The notes: generated by a model from the letters alone, not told the origin. DNA of 64,000 bases from Streptomyces piniterrae (GCF_005048155.1 NZ_SUMB01000002.1:62001-126000); one strand, 5' to 3'. Shown: positions 24,672-32,858, counted from the first letter of the stretch. Numbers and translations are program-made.

Positions 24672-24713
24672 CGGGACCGGGGCAGCGCCCCGTCCTCCCT
24701 CCCGCATGTCCTT

Positions 24714-24756
24714 GTGCGCCCCGACGACCGAGCCTTCCTCGGAGCCGTCGGCGCAC
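24714..24756 (+). promoter_or_regulatory. Long hairpin in glycosyltransferase leader (candidate attenuator)
   Basis: GTGCG, CCGACG and CCGAG pair with CTCGG, CGTCGG and CGCAC around a CCTTC loop, giving about 16 bp with small bulges. It ends 48 nt before the glycosyltransferase start. A second hairpin (GGGGC-AGC-GCCCC, 24679-24691) directly follows the leader stop and could act as the alternative structure. Confidence 0.55.
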
Positions 24757-24804
24757 CGGCTTGCGGTACCCCTTTCGCCGTAGACCTGAAATGAGTTGAG
24801 CTCT

Positions 24805-25980
24805 ATGTCTCGTCGCCGTGCCCACATCGCCATGGTCGGCATCCCCCTCGTCAGCCATGTCCTGCCCAGCCTTGCGGTCATCCGCGAGCTGGTGGCACGC
24901 GGCCACCGCGTGACCTACGCCAACGACCCGGCGATGGCCGACCTGATCGCGACCACCGGCGCCGAACTCGTCCCCTGCACGTCCCAACTGCCGTTCGCCG
25001 ACAACAACTGGCCCGACGACCCCATTGCCGCGATGGGCCTCTTCCTCGACGACGCCATCCAGGCACTTCCCCAGTTGCACGCCGCCTACGACCAGGACCC
25101 GGCGGACCTGTACCTGTACGACATCGGCGCCTACGCCGCGCGCGCCCTCGCCGAATCGCAGAACCGGCCTCTCATGCAACTGTCCCCGACGTTCGTGGGC
25201 TGGGACGGCTACGACCAGGACGTCTCGGCACACGTGCGCCAACTGCCGGGCGCCGACGCCTACCGGGCGAAGTTCGCACAGTGGCTCGCCACTTGCGGGG
25301 CGTCCACCGCCGACGTGGACGCTTTCTCCGGCCGTCCCGCGCGGGCCGTTGCGCTGATCACCCGGGCGATGCAGCCGCACGCCGACCAGGTCGACACCGA
25401 CGCGGTGACCTTCGTCGGACCCTGCTTCGACGCAACCGCCGACGCGGACGGCTGGACCCGCCCGGCGGATGCGGAGAACGTGCTGCTGATCTCGCTGGGT
25501 TCGGCGTTCACCCGTCAACCGGAGTTCTACCGCCAGTGCCTGGCGGCCTATGGCAACCAGCCCGGCTGGCACGTCGTCCTCCAGATCGGCAAGTACACCG
25601 ACCCGCGGGAACTCGGCGACATCCCGCCCAACGTCGAGGTGCACTCCTGGGTCCCGCAGCGGGCGATCCTGGAGCAGGCGGACGCTTTCGTCACCCACGC
25701 CGGTATGGGCGGCTGCGGCGAGGGACTGCTGGCCGGTGTCCCGATGATCGCCGTGCCGCAGGCCGCCGAACAGTTCATGAACGCCGACCGGCTCGTGGAA
25801 CTGGGCGTGGCCCGCCGCATCGACACCGCGGAAGCGACCGGCGACAACCTACGGGCGGCCCTGAACGACCTGGTCACCGACGCGGAGGTCGCCGGCCGCT
25901 CGGCACGGCTACGCGCCGGCGCACGGTCCGAGGGGGGCACTTCGCGTGCCGCCGACCTCATCGAGGACATGCTGGCCTGA
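24805..25980 (+). CDS. mgt: Macrolide-inactivating glycosyltransferase (MGT family)
   Basis: A 391-aa GT1/GT-B enzyme. The N-terminal domain has IAMVGIPLVSHVLPSLAVIR with the acceptor-site His; the C-terminal domain has LLISLGSAFTRQPEF, then HSWVPQRAILEQADAFVTHA and GMGGCGEGLLAGVPMIAVPQ for UDP-sugar binding. It matches the OleI/MgtA group that glucosylates macrolides at the desosamine 2'-hydroxyl and inactivates them. Start ATG 24805 (a TTG nine bases earlier is less likely). The long leader with a mini-ORF and hairpins suggests drug-inducible expression. A 22-bp hairpin ends the transcript. Confidence 0.88.
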   Translation: MSRRRAHIAMVGIPLVSHVLPSLAVIRELVARGHRVTYANDPAMADLIATTGAELVPCTSQLPFADNNWPDDPIAAMGLFLDDAIQALPQLHAAYDQDPADLYLYDIGAYAARALAESQNRPLMQLSPTFVGWDGYDQDVSAHVRQLPGADAYRAKFAQWLATCGASTADVDAFSGRPARAVALITRAMQPHADQVDTDAVTFVGPCFDATADADGWTRPADAENVLLISLGSAFTRQPEFYRQCLAAYGNQPGWHVVLQIGKYTDPRELGDIPPNVEVHSWVPQRAILEQADAFVTHAGMGGCGEGLLAGVPMIAVPQAAEQFMNADRLVELGVARRIDTAEATGDNLRAALNDLVTDAEVAGRSARLRAGARSEGGTSRAADLIEDMLA

Positions 25981-25990
25981 GCCCTGACCG

Positions 25991-26040
25991 CCAAAGGGTT
26001 TTGGTGAACAGCACTCCGCTGTTCACCAAAAACCCTTTGG
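25991..26040 (+). terminator. Very strong terminator hairpin after mgt
   Basis: Arms CCAAAGGG-TTTT-GGTGAACAGC and GCTGTTCACC-AAAAA-CCCTTTGG pair over 22 bp with a single extra A, around a 5-nt loop. The AT block inside the stem is unusual for this genome. Confidence 0.85.
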
Positions 26041-26103
26041 TGGACCACGGCGACCACTGCTAATTTTCGGCAGGCCGTGCGAGAGAACGAGGAGGTGGTA
26101 CCC

Positions 26104-26157
26104 GTGAACGCAGTATCGACATGGGTGCTCCCCTCCGGGGTCACGGTCGGGCGATAG
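26104..26157 (+). CDS. 17-codon small ORF with strong Shine-Dalgarno site
   Basis: GTG 26104 to TAG 26157 encodes MNAVSTWVLPSGVTVGR. GAGGAGG stands 8 nt upstream, one of the best ribosome sites in the window, and the ORF ends 45 bp before the alpha/beta hydrolase start. It may be a leader peptide for that gene or a small protein in its own right. No family is recognised. Confidence 0.45.
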   Translation: MNAVSTWVLPSGVTVGR

Positions 26158-26202
26158 GTCGTCCGGGAGCGCCGTTCAAGCGCACTCCCGAAAGGCAAGA
26201 CC

Positions 26203-26931
26203 ATGCAATTCACTTCCGAACGGCGCCTCGACGACGGCGTCCTCGAACGCGAATTCACCCTCGGCGAGATCCCCGGCATTCTGTGGACACCTGAATCCGC
26301 CGCACCGGCTCCACTGATCCTGATCGGCCACCCCGGCGGACTGCACAAGATGTACCCCCGACTGGTGGCCCGGGCCCGGCACTCCGCAGCGGACGGCTTC
26401 GCCTCGGCCACCATCGAGCTCCCCGGCAGCGGTGACCGGCCCCGTTCCGCCGCCGCCGAGCAGGCCCGCGCCGACCTGCGCCGAGCGCTGGACGCCGGCG
26501 AGCCGGTCGACGACGAGATCGCGGACCGGCTCGTCCTCCCGCTGGTCGAAAAGGCGGTCCCGGAATGGCAGGCCGCCCTGGACGCCCTCCTCTCGCTGCC
26601 CGGGATCGGCGGCCCGGTCGGGTACTCGGGGGGAGTGATTTCCATCGGGACCCGGCTGGCGGTGGTCGAGCCGCGGATCTCGGCCGCCGTTCTGTTCGCC
26701 GGGAGTTTCGTGCCTCGCGCCATGTTCGAGGAGGCCCGGCAGGTCACCATTCCGCTGCACGTCCTGCTGCAGTGGGACGACGAAGGGAACGACCGGCAGG
26801 CGGCCCTGGACCTGTTCGACGCCTTCGGCTCCGAGGAGAAGACGCTGCACGCCAATATGGGCGGGCACACCGGCGTCCCGCAGTTCGCGGGGGACGCCGC
26901 GGCGCGGTTCTTCGCCCGGCACCTGAAGTGA
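26203..26931 (+). CDS. Alpha/beta hydrolase, dienelactone-hydrolase-like
   Basis: A 242-aa alpha/beta hydrolase. LILIGHPGGLHKMYPRLVAR holds the oxyanion-hole HPGG; VGYSGGVISIG carries the nucleophile Ser in GYSGG; VLLQWDDEGNDRQAALDLFD gives the Asp; and NMGGHTGVP the His. No signal peptide, so cytoplasmic. Substrate unknown. ATG 26203 follows AAAGGCAAG. Preceded by the 17-codon ORF, with which it may be co-transcribed; no other coupled gene is visible. Confidence 0.8.
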   Translation: MQFTSERRLDDGVLEREFTLGEIPGILWTPESAAPAPLILIGHPGGLHKMYPRLVARARHSAADGFASATIELPGSGDRPRSAAAEQARADLRRALDAGEPVDDEIADRLVLPLVEKAVPEWQAALDALLSLPGIGGPVGYSGGVISIGTRLAVVEPRISAAVLFAGSFVPRAMFEEARQVTIPLHVLLQWDDEGNDRQAALDLFDAFGSEEKTLHANMGGHTGVPQFAGDAAARFFARHLK

Positions 26932-26941
26932 GGCCGGGCCG

Positions 26942-27085
26942 TCAGGCCGACAGCAGAAGGTAGTCGGTGTCGGCGTAGGCGTCTGCGTCGGCCAGGATGC
27001 CGCTCGTCGAGGACGGGTCCCGGACCTCCTCGATGACGGTGGCCGGCAGACGCACAACCGCCCCGATCGCGGTGGTACCGGCCAT
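26942..27085 (-). CDS. Small acidic peptide gene, 47 aa (tentative)
   Basis: ATG 27085 to TGA 26942 reads MAGTTAIGAVVRLPATVIEE, continues through SSTSGILADADAYADTD and ends YLLLSA. It sits just downstream of, and in the same direction as, the secreted small protein gene at 27134-27514, with a 48-bp gap. Codon use is plausible but no ribosome site is evident. The hydrophobic start, acidic middle and short C-terminal tail resemble peptide precursors; it could also be a gene fragment or chance ORF. Confidence 0.4.
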   Translation of the reverse strand: MAGTTAIGAVVRLPATVIEEVRDPSSTSGILADADAYADTDYLLLSA

Positions 27086-27133
27086 CGGCGGTACCGGCCG
27101 GTCGGGGCGGCGCCCGGCTACTTCGTGGGTTCC

Positions 27134-27514
27134 TCAGCTCCCAGAAATTTGTGCCCGGAAGCTTTGCGGACAGTTGCCGACTTCTTCGGCGAGGAGAGTG
27201 CCGAAGAACGTGTCGGCGTCAGTGGCGCCCTGCCTTATGCTGTCGAACCTCTGGCAGGTTTCGGCGTGCTGCCTGGCCTGCTCTTCGGCCGCCTGCTTCG
27301 CCTCCTCTTCGCGCTGCTCGGCGGTCGTGCACCTGCCCAGGTAACCCCCGAATCCCGGGTTGCACTGAACGCCAGAGGCGGCAGAGGCGGCCGGTGCGGC
27401 GGTGAGGCCGTAGCCGGCCAGGCCGGCGGCAAGAGTTGCGACGGCGATGCCCCGGCCGGCCATACGCCCGCTCCGGCGGCGTGCTCGATGCTTGTTTTGT
27501 CCGCGGAGTTTCAT
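27134..27514 (-). CDS. Small secreted protein with coiled-coil segment
   Basis: A 126-aa exported protein. A basic start (MKLRGQNKHRARRRSGR) and hydrophobic core (GIAVATLAAGLAGYGLTAAP, ending ASAA) make a Sec signal. The mature part has three or four Cys (QCNPGFGGYLGRCTT, ETCQRF, GNCPQS) and a charged Glu/Lys-rich helix (AEQREEEAKQAAEEQARQ) likely to form a coiled coil. ATG 27514 is chosen because AAGGGA stands 9 nt upstream; the ATG at 27523 overlaps that site. Function unknown. Confidence 0.7.
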   Translation of the reverse strand: MKLRGQNKHRARRRSGRMAGRGIAVATLAAGLAGYGLTAAPAASAASGVQCNPGFGGYLGRCTTAEQREEEAKQAAEEQARQHAETCQRFDSIRQGATDADTFFGTLLAEEVGNCPQSFRAQISGS

Positions 27515-27743
27515 GGCACGCATTCCCTTCTGTAAGGAGACCGGTCACCGGAAGGCGCTCGGCCGTGCAATGAGAAAATTGAAGGGAAAATCCGACACGG
27601 CCGGAAGCGAATTCGCGAGTTCCTGGGGTGAAGTCACGCTGCACCCCAGGCAAAACCTGCGGAGGCGGACGCGAAAACCTACGGGATCGTCGCCGGGGGC
27701 GCTCCCGCCCCTGACCCACACGTCACCGGCTAGCGTGATCACC

Positions 27744-28514
27744 ATGACTTCCGAGATATCCGAGACGTCCGGCACGCGCACCGCGGGCATGGCAGTGAAG
27801 ACGCAACGTGGGCTGGTCTATGGCCCGAGCGGCCAGCGGCTGGACCTCTACCGCCCGGAGAACGCGTCACACCCGGCGACGACCGTCCTCCTCTGGCACG
27901 GCATCGGGCCGGACGAGCGGGACGTCCTGGAGCCGCTGGCGCGCACCGCGGCGGCGCGCGGGCTGCTGGTGCTTGTACCGGACTGGCGCTCGGACGCAGC
28001 GGACGGTGGCAAGGCACAGCTGCTGGAGTCGCTCGCCTTCGCCCGCAAGGAGGCGGACGGGCTGGGCGGCGACGGGGAGTCGTGCGTACTGGCCGGGTGG
28101 TCTGCGGGGTCCGGGGCCGCGCTGGGGGTCGCACTGCGGCCCGAGATCACGGAGGGGTGGCGGCCGAAGGCCGTGGTGGGCATGGCAGGCCGCTACGATC
28201 TCCCGGCGCGCACCACCGGCACCGCCCCGCTGGACGATCTCGCCGCGGGCCGGGCCCCGGCCGTCCCGGTCCACCTCGTCCACGGCAGCCGGGACACCGT
28301 CGTGGACGCCCGCCACTCCCGCGACCTGGCCGCCGCGCTGCGCGCCACGGGCCGGCCGGTGACTCTCCAGGAGCCGGACACCGACCACGCAGGCGTGATC
28401 ATGACCGAGTACGACCCGGCGGCGAACCGGTGCGTCCCGACGACCGCCGAACACGCCGTACAGGCGGGCCGGTTGGTGGCCGAGGCACTGGCGAAGGCCG
28501 GGGGCGCGTCCTGA
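27744..28514 (+). CDS. Alpha/beta hydrolase-type esterase, probably leaderless
   Basis: A 256-aa alpha/beta hydrolase. VLLWHGIGPDERD gives the oxyanion loop, LAGWSAGSGAALG the GxSxG nucleophile, VHGSRDTVVDARHS the Asp, and EPDTDHAGV the His. It resembles BD-FAE/esterase-lipase family enzymes; the substrate is unknown. A TAGCGT -10 box ends 7 nt before ATG 27744, so the mRNA probably starts at the ATG, which explains the lack of a ribosome site. The longer upstream open frame (from 27447) overlaps the divergent secreted gene and is not expected to be coding. Confidence 0.75.
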   Translation: MTSEISETSGTRTAGMAVKTQRGLVYGPSGQRLDLYRPENASHPATTVLLWHGIGPDERDVLEPLARTAAARGLLVLVPDWRSDAADGGKAQLLESLAFARKEADGLGGDGESCVLAGWSAGSGAALGVALRPEITEGWRPKAVVGMAGRYDLPARTTGTAPLDDLAAGRAPAVPVHLVHGSRDTVVDARHSRDLAAALRATGRPVTLQEPDTDHAGVIMTEYDPAANRCVPTTAEHAVQAGRLVAEALAKAGGAS

Positions 28515-28777
28515 GGTCTCTCCGACGGGTCATCGCTGCGCCCCCACAACCGCGGCACTCCCACGCTGTCCCTCATCGAACCTCATCGAAGGAATTGGGT
28601 TGAGCGGTCTCAGTGGATCTCGATGACCGATAGGTTCGTCTCCACGAGGTCTGAGCGGCTGGTGCCGGTGCGGGGCAGGGGCAGGGGCGGTGGTGGGGCA
28701 CTTGCGGGCGCGTATGGCCGGGGCTGTCAGTGGCTTGAGACCGGCAACGCACGCGACATCACAGGAGTGCTGAGGAC

Positions 28778-29131
28778 ATGGCGAACCGCTGGGCCGGAGT
28801 GACCGTCGACTGCGTCGACGTGGAACGTGTGGCGGGCTTCTGGAGTGCACTGCTGGACCGCCCGCAGGGGCCGTCCCAGCCCGGCTGGGTCTACCTCGGC
28901 CATCGTGGCGACTCGCAGCCCCGCCTTGTCTTTCAGCCGGTGTCCGAGCCGAAGCACGGCAAGGTCCGGCTGCACCTCGACATCGAGGTCGACGATATCG
29001 ATCAGGGCATCGCCCAAGTCATCGCCCTCGGCGGCCGATTCACCGGCGAACGGCACGACTACGACGAGGGCGTGGTCGTCGTGATGACCGATCCCGAAGA
29101 GCACGAATTCTGCCTGGTCCAGATCTACTGA
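28778..29131 (+). CDS. VOC-family (glyoxalase/bleomycin-resistance fold) protein
   Basis: A 117-aa single VOC domain: WAGVTVDCVDVERVAGFWSA at the N-terminal strand/helix, HLDIEVDDIDQGIAQVIALG in the second half, and DPEEHEFCLVQ as the closing metal-strand motif. Such proteins are dimeric metal enzymes or drug-binding proteins; the exact role is not readable. GCTGAGGAC precedes the ATG. A bidirectional hairpin separates it from the convergent MFS gene. Confidence 0.8.
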   Translation: MANRWAGVTVDCVDVERVAGFWSALLDRPQGPSQPGWVYLGHRGDSQPRLVFQPVSEPKHGKVRLHLDIEVDDIDQGIAQVIALGGRFTGERHDYDEGVVVVMTDPEEHEFCLVQIY

Positions 29132-29149
29132 CCTGGCCCACCACTGACC

Positions 29150-29181
29150 GGGGCGGCGCCACCACTGACCGGCGCCGCCCC
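29150..29181. terminator. Bidirectional terminator
   Basis: Perfect 11-bp arms GGGGCGGCGCC and GGCGCCGCCCC around a 10-nt loop, placed between the convergent VOC and MFS genes. Confidence 0.8.
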
Positions 29182-29186
29182 AGTCC

Positions 29187-30659
29187 TCACGATCCGGTGG
29201 GCTGCTCCGCGACGCTGCCGTGCTCCTGGGCGTCGGCGGCAGGGATCCGGCGCGGCAGTTTCGCGGCGACGGCGATCGTCACCAAAGTGAGAGCGGCGGC
29301 GATACCAAAGGCCAGCTTCATCCCGCTCAGCTGTGCGGGCACGGCGGCGACGCCGTCGGCGACCAGATGCCCGGAGCGCGCGGTCATCACGGTCACCACG
29401 AGCGCTGTACCGAACGCTGCGGCGACCTGCTGCAACGTCCCGAGCATCGAGCTGCCGTGCGAGTACAGGTGCGGGGGAAGCGCGCCCATGCCGAGCGTGA
29501 AGACGGGGGTGAAGGTCGCCGCCAGGCTCACCATCAGCAGTGCGTGCAGTCCCAGCACCTGCCAGTACGGCATCGTCATCGAGACCTGGGTGAAACCGGC
29601 GAGGGCGAGCACCATGCCGATCGAGCCGGGCAGCACCAGCGGCCGACTGCCGAACCGGTCGAATATCTTCCCAACGGTCGGTCCGAGCAGTCCCATGGCC
29701 AGACCGCCCGGCATGACCAGCAGGCCGGTCTCCAGCGGGCTGAGCCCCCGCGTTTTCTGCAGGTACAGGGGCAGCAGGATCATCGCCCCGAGCATTGCCA
29801 GGAACCCGATGGAGATGAGGGCCAGGGAAAGGCCGTAGGTGCGGTGCCCGAGGGTGCGCAGGTCCATCAGCGGCACGCCGGTGCGTTGCAGCTTGATCTG
29901 GCGGATCACGAAAACCGCGATTGCCGCGACCCCGGCGACGACGATGCCGATGCCGAGCCCGAGCCCGCCGTCGGTTTCGCCGAGGAGGCTCAAGCCGTAC
30001 ACCAGGCCGCCGAAACCGAGCGCCGCCACGGAGACGCTGAGCCAGTCGATGGAGCTCACCTGCGGCTCGCCTATGTTGTCCATCTTGCGCAGCCCGAGCA
30101 GGGTCACCAGAGCCGCGATCGGCAGAACGACCACGAACAGCAGCCGCCAGGAGCCGAGCTGGAGGATCAGCCCGGACACGGCGGGTCCGAGCGCGGGTGC
30201 CACCGAGATCGCCAGGGTGACGTTGCCCATCACCCGGCCGCGGTCATGCTCGGGCACCACGATCATCAACGTGGTCATCAGCAGGGGCATCATCACGGCA
30301 GTGCCCGCGGCCTGCACGATCCGGCCCAGCAGCAGCACCTCGAAGGACGGCGCGACGGCCGACAGAGCGGTGCCCGCGAGGAAGACGCCCATCGCGATGG
30401 CGTAAGCCTGGCGGGTGGTGACTCGCTGGAGGAACCAGCCGGTGATCGGAATCACGGCGGCCATGGTCAGCATGAAAGCGGTGGACACCCACTGTGCCGA
30501 CTGCTCGGTGATGCCCAACGAGTCCATCAACCGCGGGATGGCGTTGATCAGGATCGTCTCGTTGAGGATCACCACGAACGTGGCCAGGACAAGCAGCCGC
30601 ACCACGGTCGGTATTCGGCCCGCCTGTACGGCAGGTTGTTCTTTGGTCACAGTTGGCAT
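29187..30659 (-). CDS. MFS multidrug exporter, DHA2 (14-TM) family
   Basis: A 490-aa major-facilitator drug:H+ antiporter of the EmrB/QacA type. FVVILNETILINAIPRLMDS is the first-helix D/E-type motif, WVSTAFMLTMAAVIPITGWF follows, LGRIVQAAGTAVMMPLLMT is motif B, and APALGPAVSGLI is motif C typical of exporters. About 14 hydrophobic segments can be counted. ATG 30659 has GAGG 7-9 nt upstream. The TetR gene 358 bp away, in the same orientation, may control it. The gap 30660-31017 shows no gene. Confidence 0.87.
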   Translation of the reverse strand: MPTVTKEQPAVQAGRIPTVVRLLVLATFVVILNETILINAIPRLMDSLGITEQSAQWVSTAFMLTMAAVIPITGWFLQRVTTRQAYAIAMGVFLAGTALSAVAPSFEVLLLGRIVQAAGTAVMMPLLMTTLMIVVPEHDRGRVMGNVTLAISVAPALGPAVSGLILQLGSWRLLFVVVLPIAALVTLLGLRKMDNIGEPQVSSIDWLSVSVAALGFGGLVYGLSLLGETDGGLGLGIGIVVAGVAAIAVFVIRQIKLQRTGVPLMDLRTLGHRTYGLSLALISIGFLAMLGAMILLPLYLQKTRGLSPLETGLLVMPGGLAMGLLGPTVGKIFDRFGSRPLVLPGSIGMVLALAGFTQVSMTMPYWQVLGLHALLMVSLAATFTPVFTLGMGALPPHLYSHGSSMLGTLQQVAAAFGTALVVTVMTARSGHLVADGVAAVPAQLSGMKLAFGIAAALTLVTIAVAAKLPRRIPAADAQEHGSVAEQPTGS

Positions 30660-31017
30660 GGCAGCACCTCGCTGGGGTTCCTGGTCGCAGTCGCCTCGCA
30701 GCCACGGGCTGTCGGCACGAACGTGGGTGGTGTTACCGGTAGAGACCGGCACGCCTGGTAGAACTCATCGGTCGGCCCGAGTGTTCCGCATCATCGAACC
30801 TAACTCACCCCAATTTTCGCCTGCTCACGAAGGTGTCCGCCGGCGAGGCCGTGGCCGACGGCCGGCGCTTCACCGCTCGTCCACGCCACCGTCCCCAACC
30901 GGCCCCCAACCGTCCTCTACACCTTCGACTGCGGCCTGAACTGGTCGTGGGCGACTTCGAGTTCTGCGACCGGCTGAGAAGTCCGACGGCCTCGTGGGGA
31001 TCTGAGAAACGGCGCTG

Positions 31018-31650
31018 TCAGCGCGGCTCGGCGGCCCGTTCGGGGTCGTTGTGGTGCCGGTCGGCCAGGGCGGTGATTCCCGCTGTGGCGGCGGCCGCGA
31101 GGTCGGTGACCATCGCGTCGTCGACGGGCAGGTTGAGGATGTACAGGGCGGACGCCAGGGAGCCGAGCAGCAGCAGGTGGGCCATCGCGGGGTCGACGGT
31201 CCCGGCCAGCTCGCCGCGGGCCACGGCCTGTTCGATGATTTCGGCGAAGGCGGCCTGTTCGGCGGCCAGGAAGGTGTCCTGGAACCGGGTATCCAGTCCG
31301 GGATTGCCGGCAAGTTCGCTGATCAGGGCCGGTGCCAGCTGTCGGGCTGCCGGGGTGGCCATGCGGACGTGAAATGTGCGGACCAGCGCCAGCAGGTCCC
31401 CGTGCAAGGAGCCGGTGCCGGCGAACGGCGGCAGCTGCTGCTCGTACATGGTGGCAGCGAACGCCATCTCGGCCTTGGAGGTGTAGCGGCGGTAGATCGC
31501 CGCCTTGCCCACCCCGGCGCGCGTCGCGACCTGGTCGACGGTCAGGGCCGGGTAGCCGACTTCGTCGATCAGCTCTCGCGTGGTCTGGAGGATTTTGTGA
31601 TCCACACGACTGTCCCGGGGGCGTCCACCGCGTTGCCTTGTCGCTGTCAT
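31018..31650 (-). CDS. TetR/AcrR-family regulator
   Basis: A 210-aa TetR-type repressor. The N-terminal HTH reads ILQTTRELIDEVGYPALTVD then VATRAGVGKAAIYRRYTSKA, followed by a ligand-binding domain with PALISELAGNPGL. It probably binds the inverted repeat at 31659-31677 just upstream of its own start and so controls itself and the divergent DUF6463 gene; the MFS exporter downstream is another likely target. Ligand unknown. Confidence 0.88.
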   Translation of the reverse strand: MTATRQRGGRPRDSRVDHKILQTTRELIDEVGYPALTVDQVATRAGVGKAAIYRRYTSKAEMAFAATMYEQQLPPFAGTGSLHGDLLALVRTFHVRMATPAARQLAPALISELAGNPGLDTRFQDTFLAAEQAAFAEIIEQAVARGELAGTVDPAMAHLLLLGSLASALYILNLPVDDAMVTDLAAAATAGITALADRHHNDPERAAEPR

Positions 31651-31658
31651 GGCTCCAT

Positions 31659-31677
31659 GATACGGAACGTGAGTATC
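31659..31677. promoter_or_regulatory. Putative TetR operator in divergent region
   Basis: GATAC-N9-GTATC inverted repeat, 8 bp from the TetR start, followed by related half-sites (GTATCGAAAC, GTATCGGAAC) up to 31696. The position between divergent genes supports autoregulation. Confidence 0.5.
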
Positions 31678-31790
31678 GAAACCGCAGTATCGGAACTAGG
31701 GTTTCGGAGTGACTCGCCTGCTTCGTGTTCGTCGAGGCAACCGCAATGAAGTCGCGCCGCGTGGCTTCGTGACAAGAACGGAGAACTCAG

Positions 31791-32201
31791 GTGATCAAGT
31801 GGGCTGGCTGGATCATCACGTTAAGCGGAATCGCGCACTCGATCGGCGCCCTGACCGTGCAGAAAGCCGCGCGTCACGCGGGGACATGGTTCAGCGGCGG
31901 ACTGTGGCACGAGGACCTGGCCGATATGAGCCCGGCGGGCAGTGCGTACTTTCTGAGCCTGGCAAGCTTCGGCATACCGCTCATCCTGGTCGGCCTGACG
32001 GTGCTGTGGCTGGACCGCCGCGGCATCACCCCGCCGGCGTTCATCGGCTGGACGCTGGGGGGCTGGACCGTCGTCGATGCGGTGGTCCTCCCGTTCACGC
32101 CCTGGCCGCTCTTCGTGCTCGCGATCGCCCTGCTGCTGATCGGATCCCGCCGCGCCCGTCGCGGCGACTCCCACTCCCAACGCCCGGCGCACTCAAGCTA
32201 G
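31791..32201 (+). CDS. DUF6463-type small membrane protein with a TTA codon
   Basis: 136 aa with four hydrophobic segments: IKWAGWIITLSGIAHSIGAL, the SAYFLSLASFGIPLILVGL segment, a third near FIGWTLGGWTVVDAVV, and WPLFVLAIALLLIG; basic tail inside. It matches my memory of DUF6463, of unknown function, often beside TetR genes. The start is GTG 31791. A TTA leucine codon at 31821-31823 makes expression potentially dependent on the bldA tRNA, i.e. developmental stage. Divergent from TetR and likely its target. Confidence 0.75.
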   Translation: MIKWAGWIITLSGIAHSIGALTVQKAARHAGTWFSGGLWHEDLADMSPAGSAYFLSLASFGIPLILVGLTVLWLDRRGITPPAFIGWTLGGWTVVDAVVLPFTPWPLFVLAIALLLIGSRRARRGDSHSQRPAHSS

Positions 32202-32239
32202 TTGTGGCGCAAGCGGCGCCCCGCCAGTAATGGCCCCCG

Positions 32240-32803
32240 TCAGTCGAGCCCCGCCTCCGCGATCCGCAGCAGCAGCGCGTGCAGGTTTTCCCGCTCGGCC
32301 GGTTCCAGCGGGCCCAGTAGCTCGTTCGTCACGCGCACGCTCGCCTCGTCGGTGTCGCGGAGGAAGGCGCGGCCGTCCTCGGTCAGTACGACGATGCGGC
32401 TGCGGCGGTCGTCGGGGGCGGGCCGGCGTTCGACGAAACCCTGGCTCTCCAGGTTGTCGACCAGGCCGACGATCGCGCTCGGGTCATAGCCGAGCCGCGC
32501 GCTCAGTTCACGTTGCAGCGCGCCCTCCGATGTGGCGAGGAAACGCAGCACTGCGTAGTGGCGCAGGCGCAGCCCCGACTCCTGGAGACAGGCGTTGAAC
32601 AGCTGCCCGGAGCGCAGGCCCACGCGGTACAGGAGGTAACCCGTGTCCGCGTGCAGCCCCCGCATCCACGGCTCGTGCGCGTCGATCGGTGCGGGGTTGT
32701 CGGCGTGCTGCTGGCGGGTGATGGCGGACTCCCTGGTCGAGGCCCCTGGGGTGGGGCGTTCTGTCTGCTGGTCGCAGTTTGTGCTGGTCACAGTGTGGCG
32801 CAT
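32240..32803 (-). CDS. MarR-family regulator
   Basis: A 187-aa MarR-type winged-helix regulator with a ~45-residue polar N-terminal extension. Core: LRLRHYAVLRFLATSEGALQ, then LSARLGYDPSAIVGLVDNLE (recognition helix), and FVERRPAPDDRRSRIVVLTE as the wing with the DxRSR motif. It is divergent from the SDR operon and probably represses it through the palindrome at 32825-32834. The start is uncertain: ATG 32803 has GAAGGG directly adjacent; GTG 32791 is an alternative. Confidence 0.85.
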   Translation of the reverse strand: MRHTVTSTNCDQQTERPTPGASTRESAITRQQHADNPAPIDAHEPWMRGLHADTGYLLYRVGLRSGQLFNACLQESGLRLRHYAVLRFLATSEGALQRELSARLGYDPSAIVGLVDNLESQGFVERRPAPDDRRSRIVVLTEDGRAFLRDTDEASVRVTNELLGPLEPAERENLHALLLRIAEAGLD

Positions 32804-32824
32804 CCCTTCGGTCGGCGACAACTA

Positions 32825-32834
32825 TTGACGTCAA
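32825..32834. promoter_or_regulatory. MarR-type operator palindrome TTGACGTCAA
   Basis: A 10-bp perfect palindrome within TATTGACGTCAACAATTA lies between the divergent MarR and SDR genes. The AT-rich flanks in GC-rich DNA and the MarR-like half-site spacing make it the likely operator; it may also overlap the promoters. Confidence 0.6.
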
Positions 32835-32858
32835 CAATTATTGCTCTTAGCTTCGATC

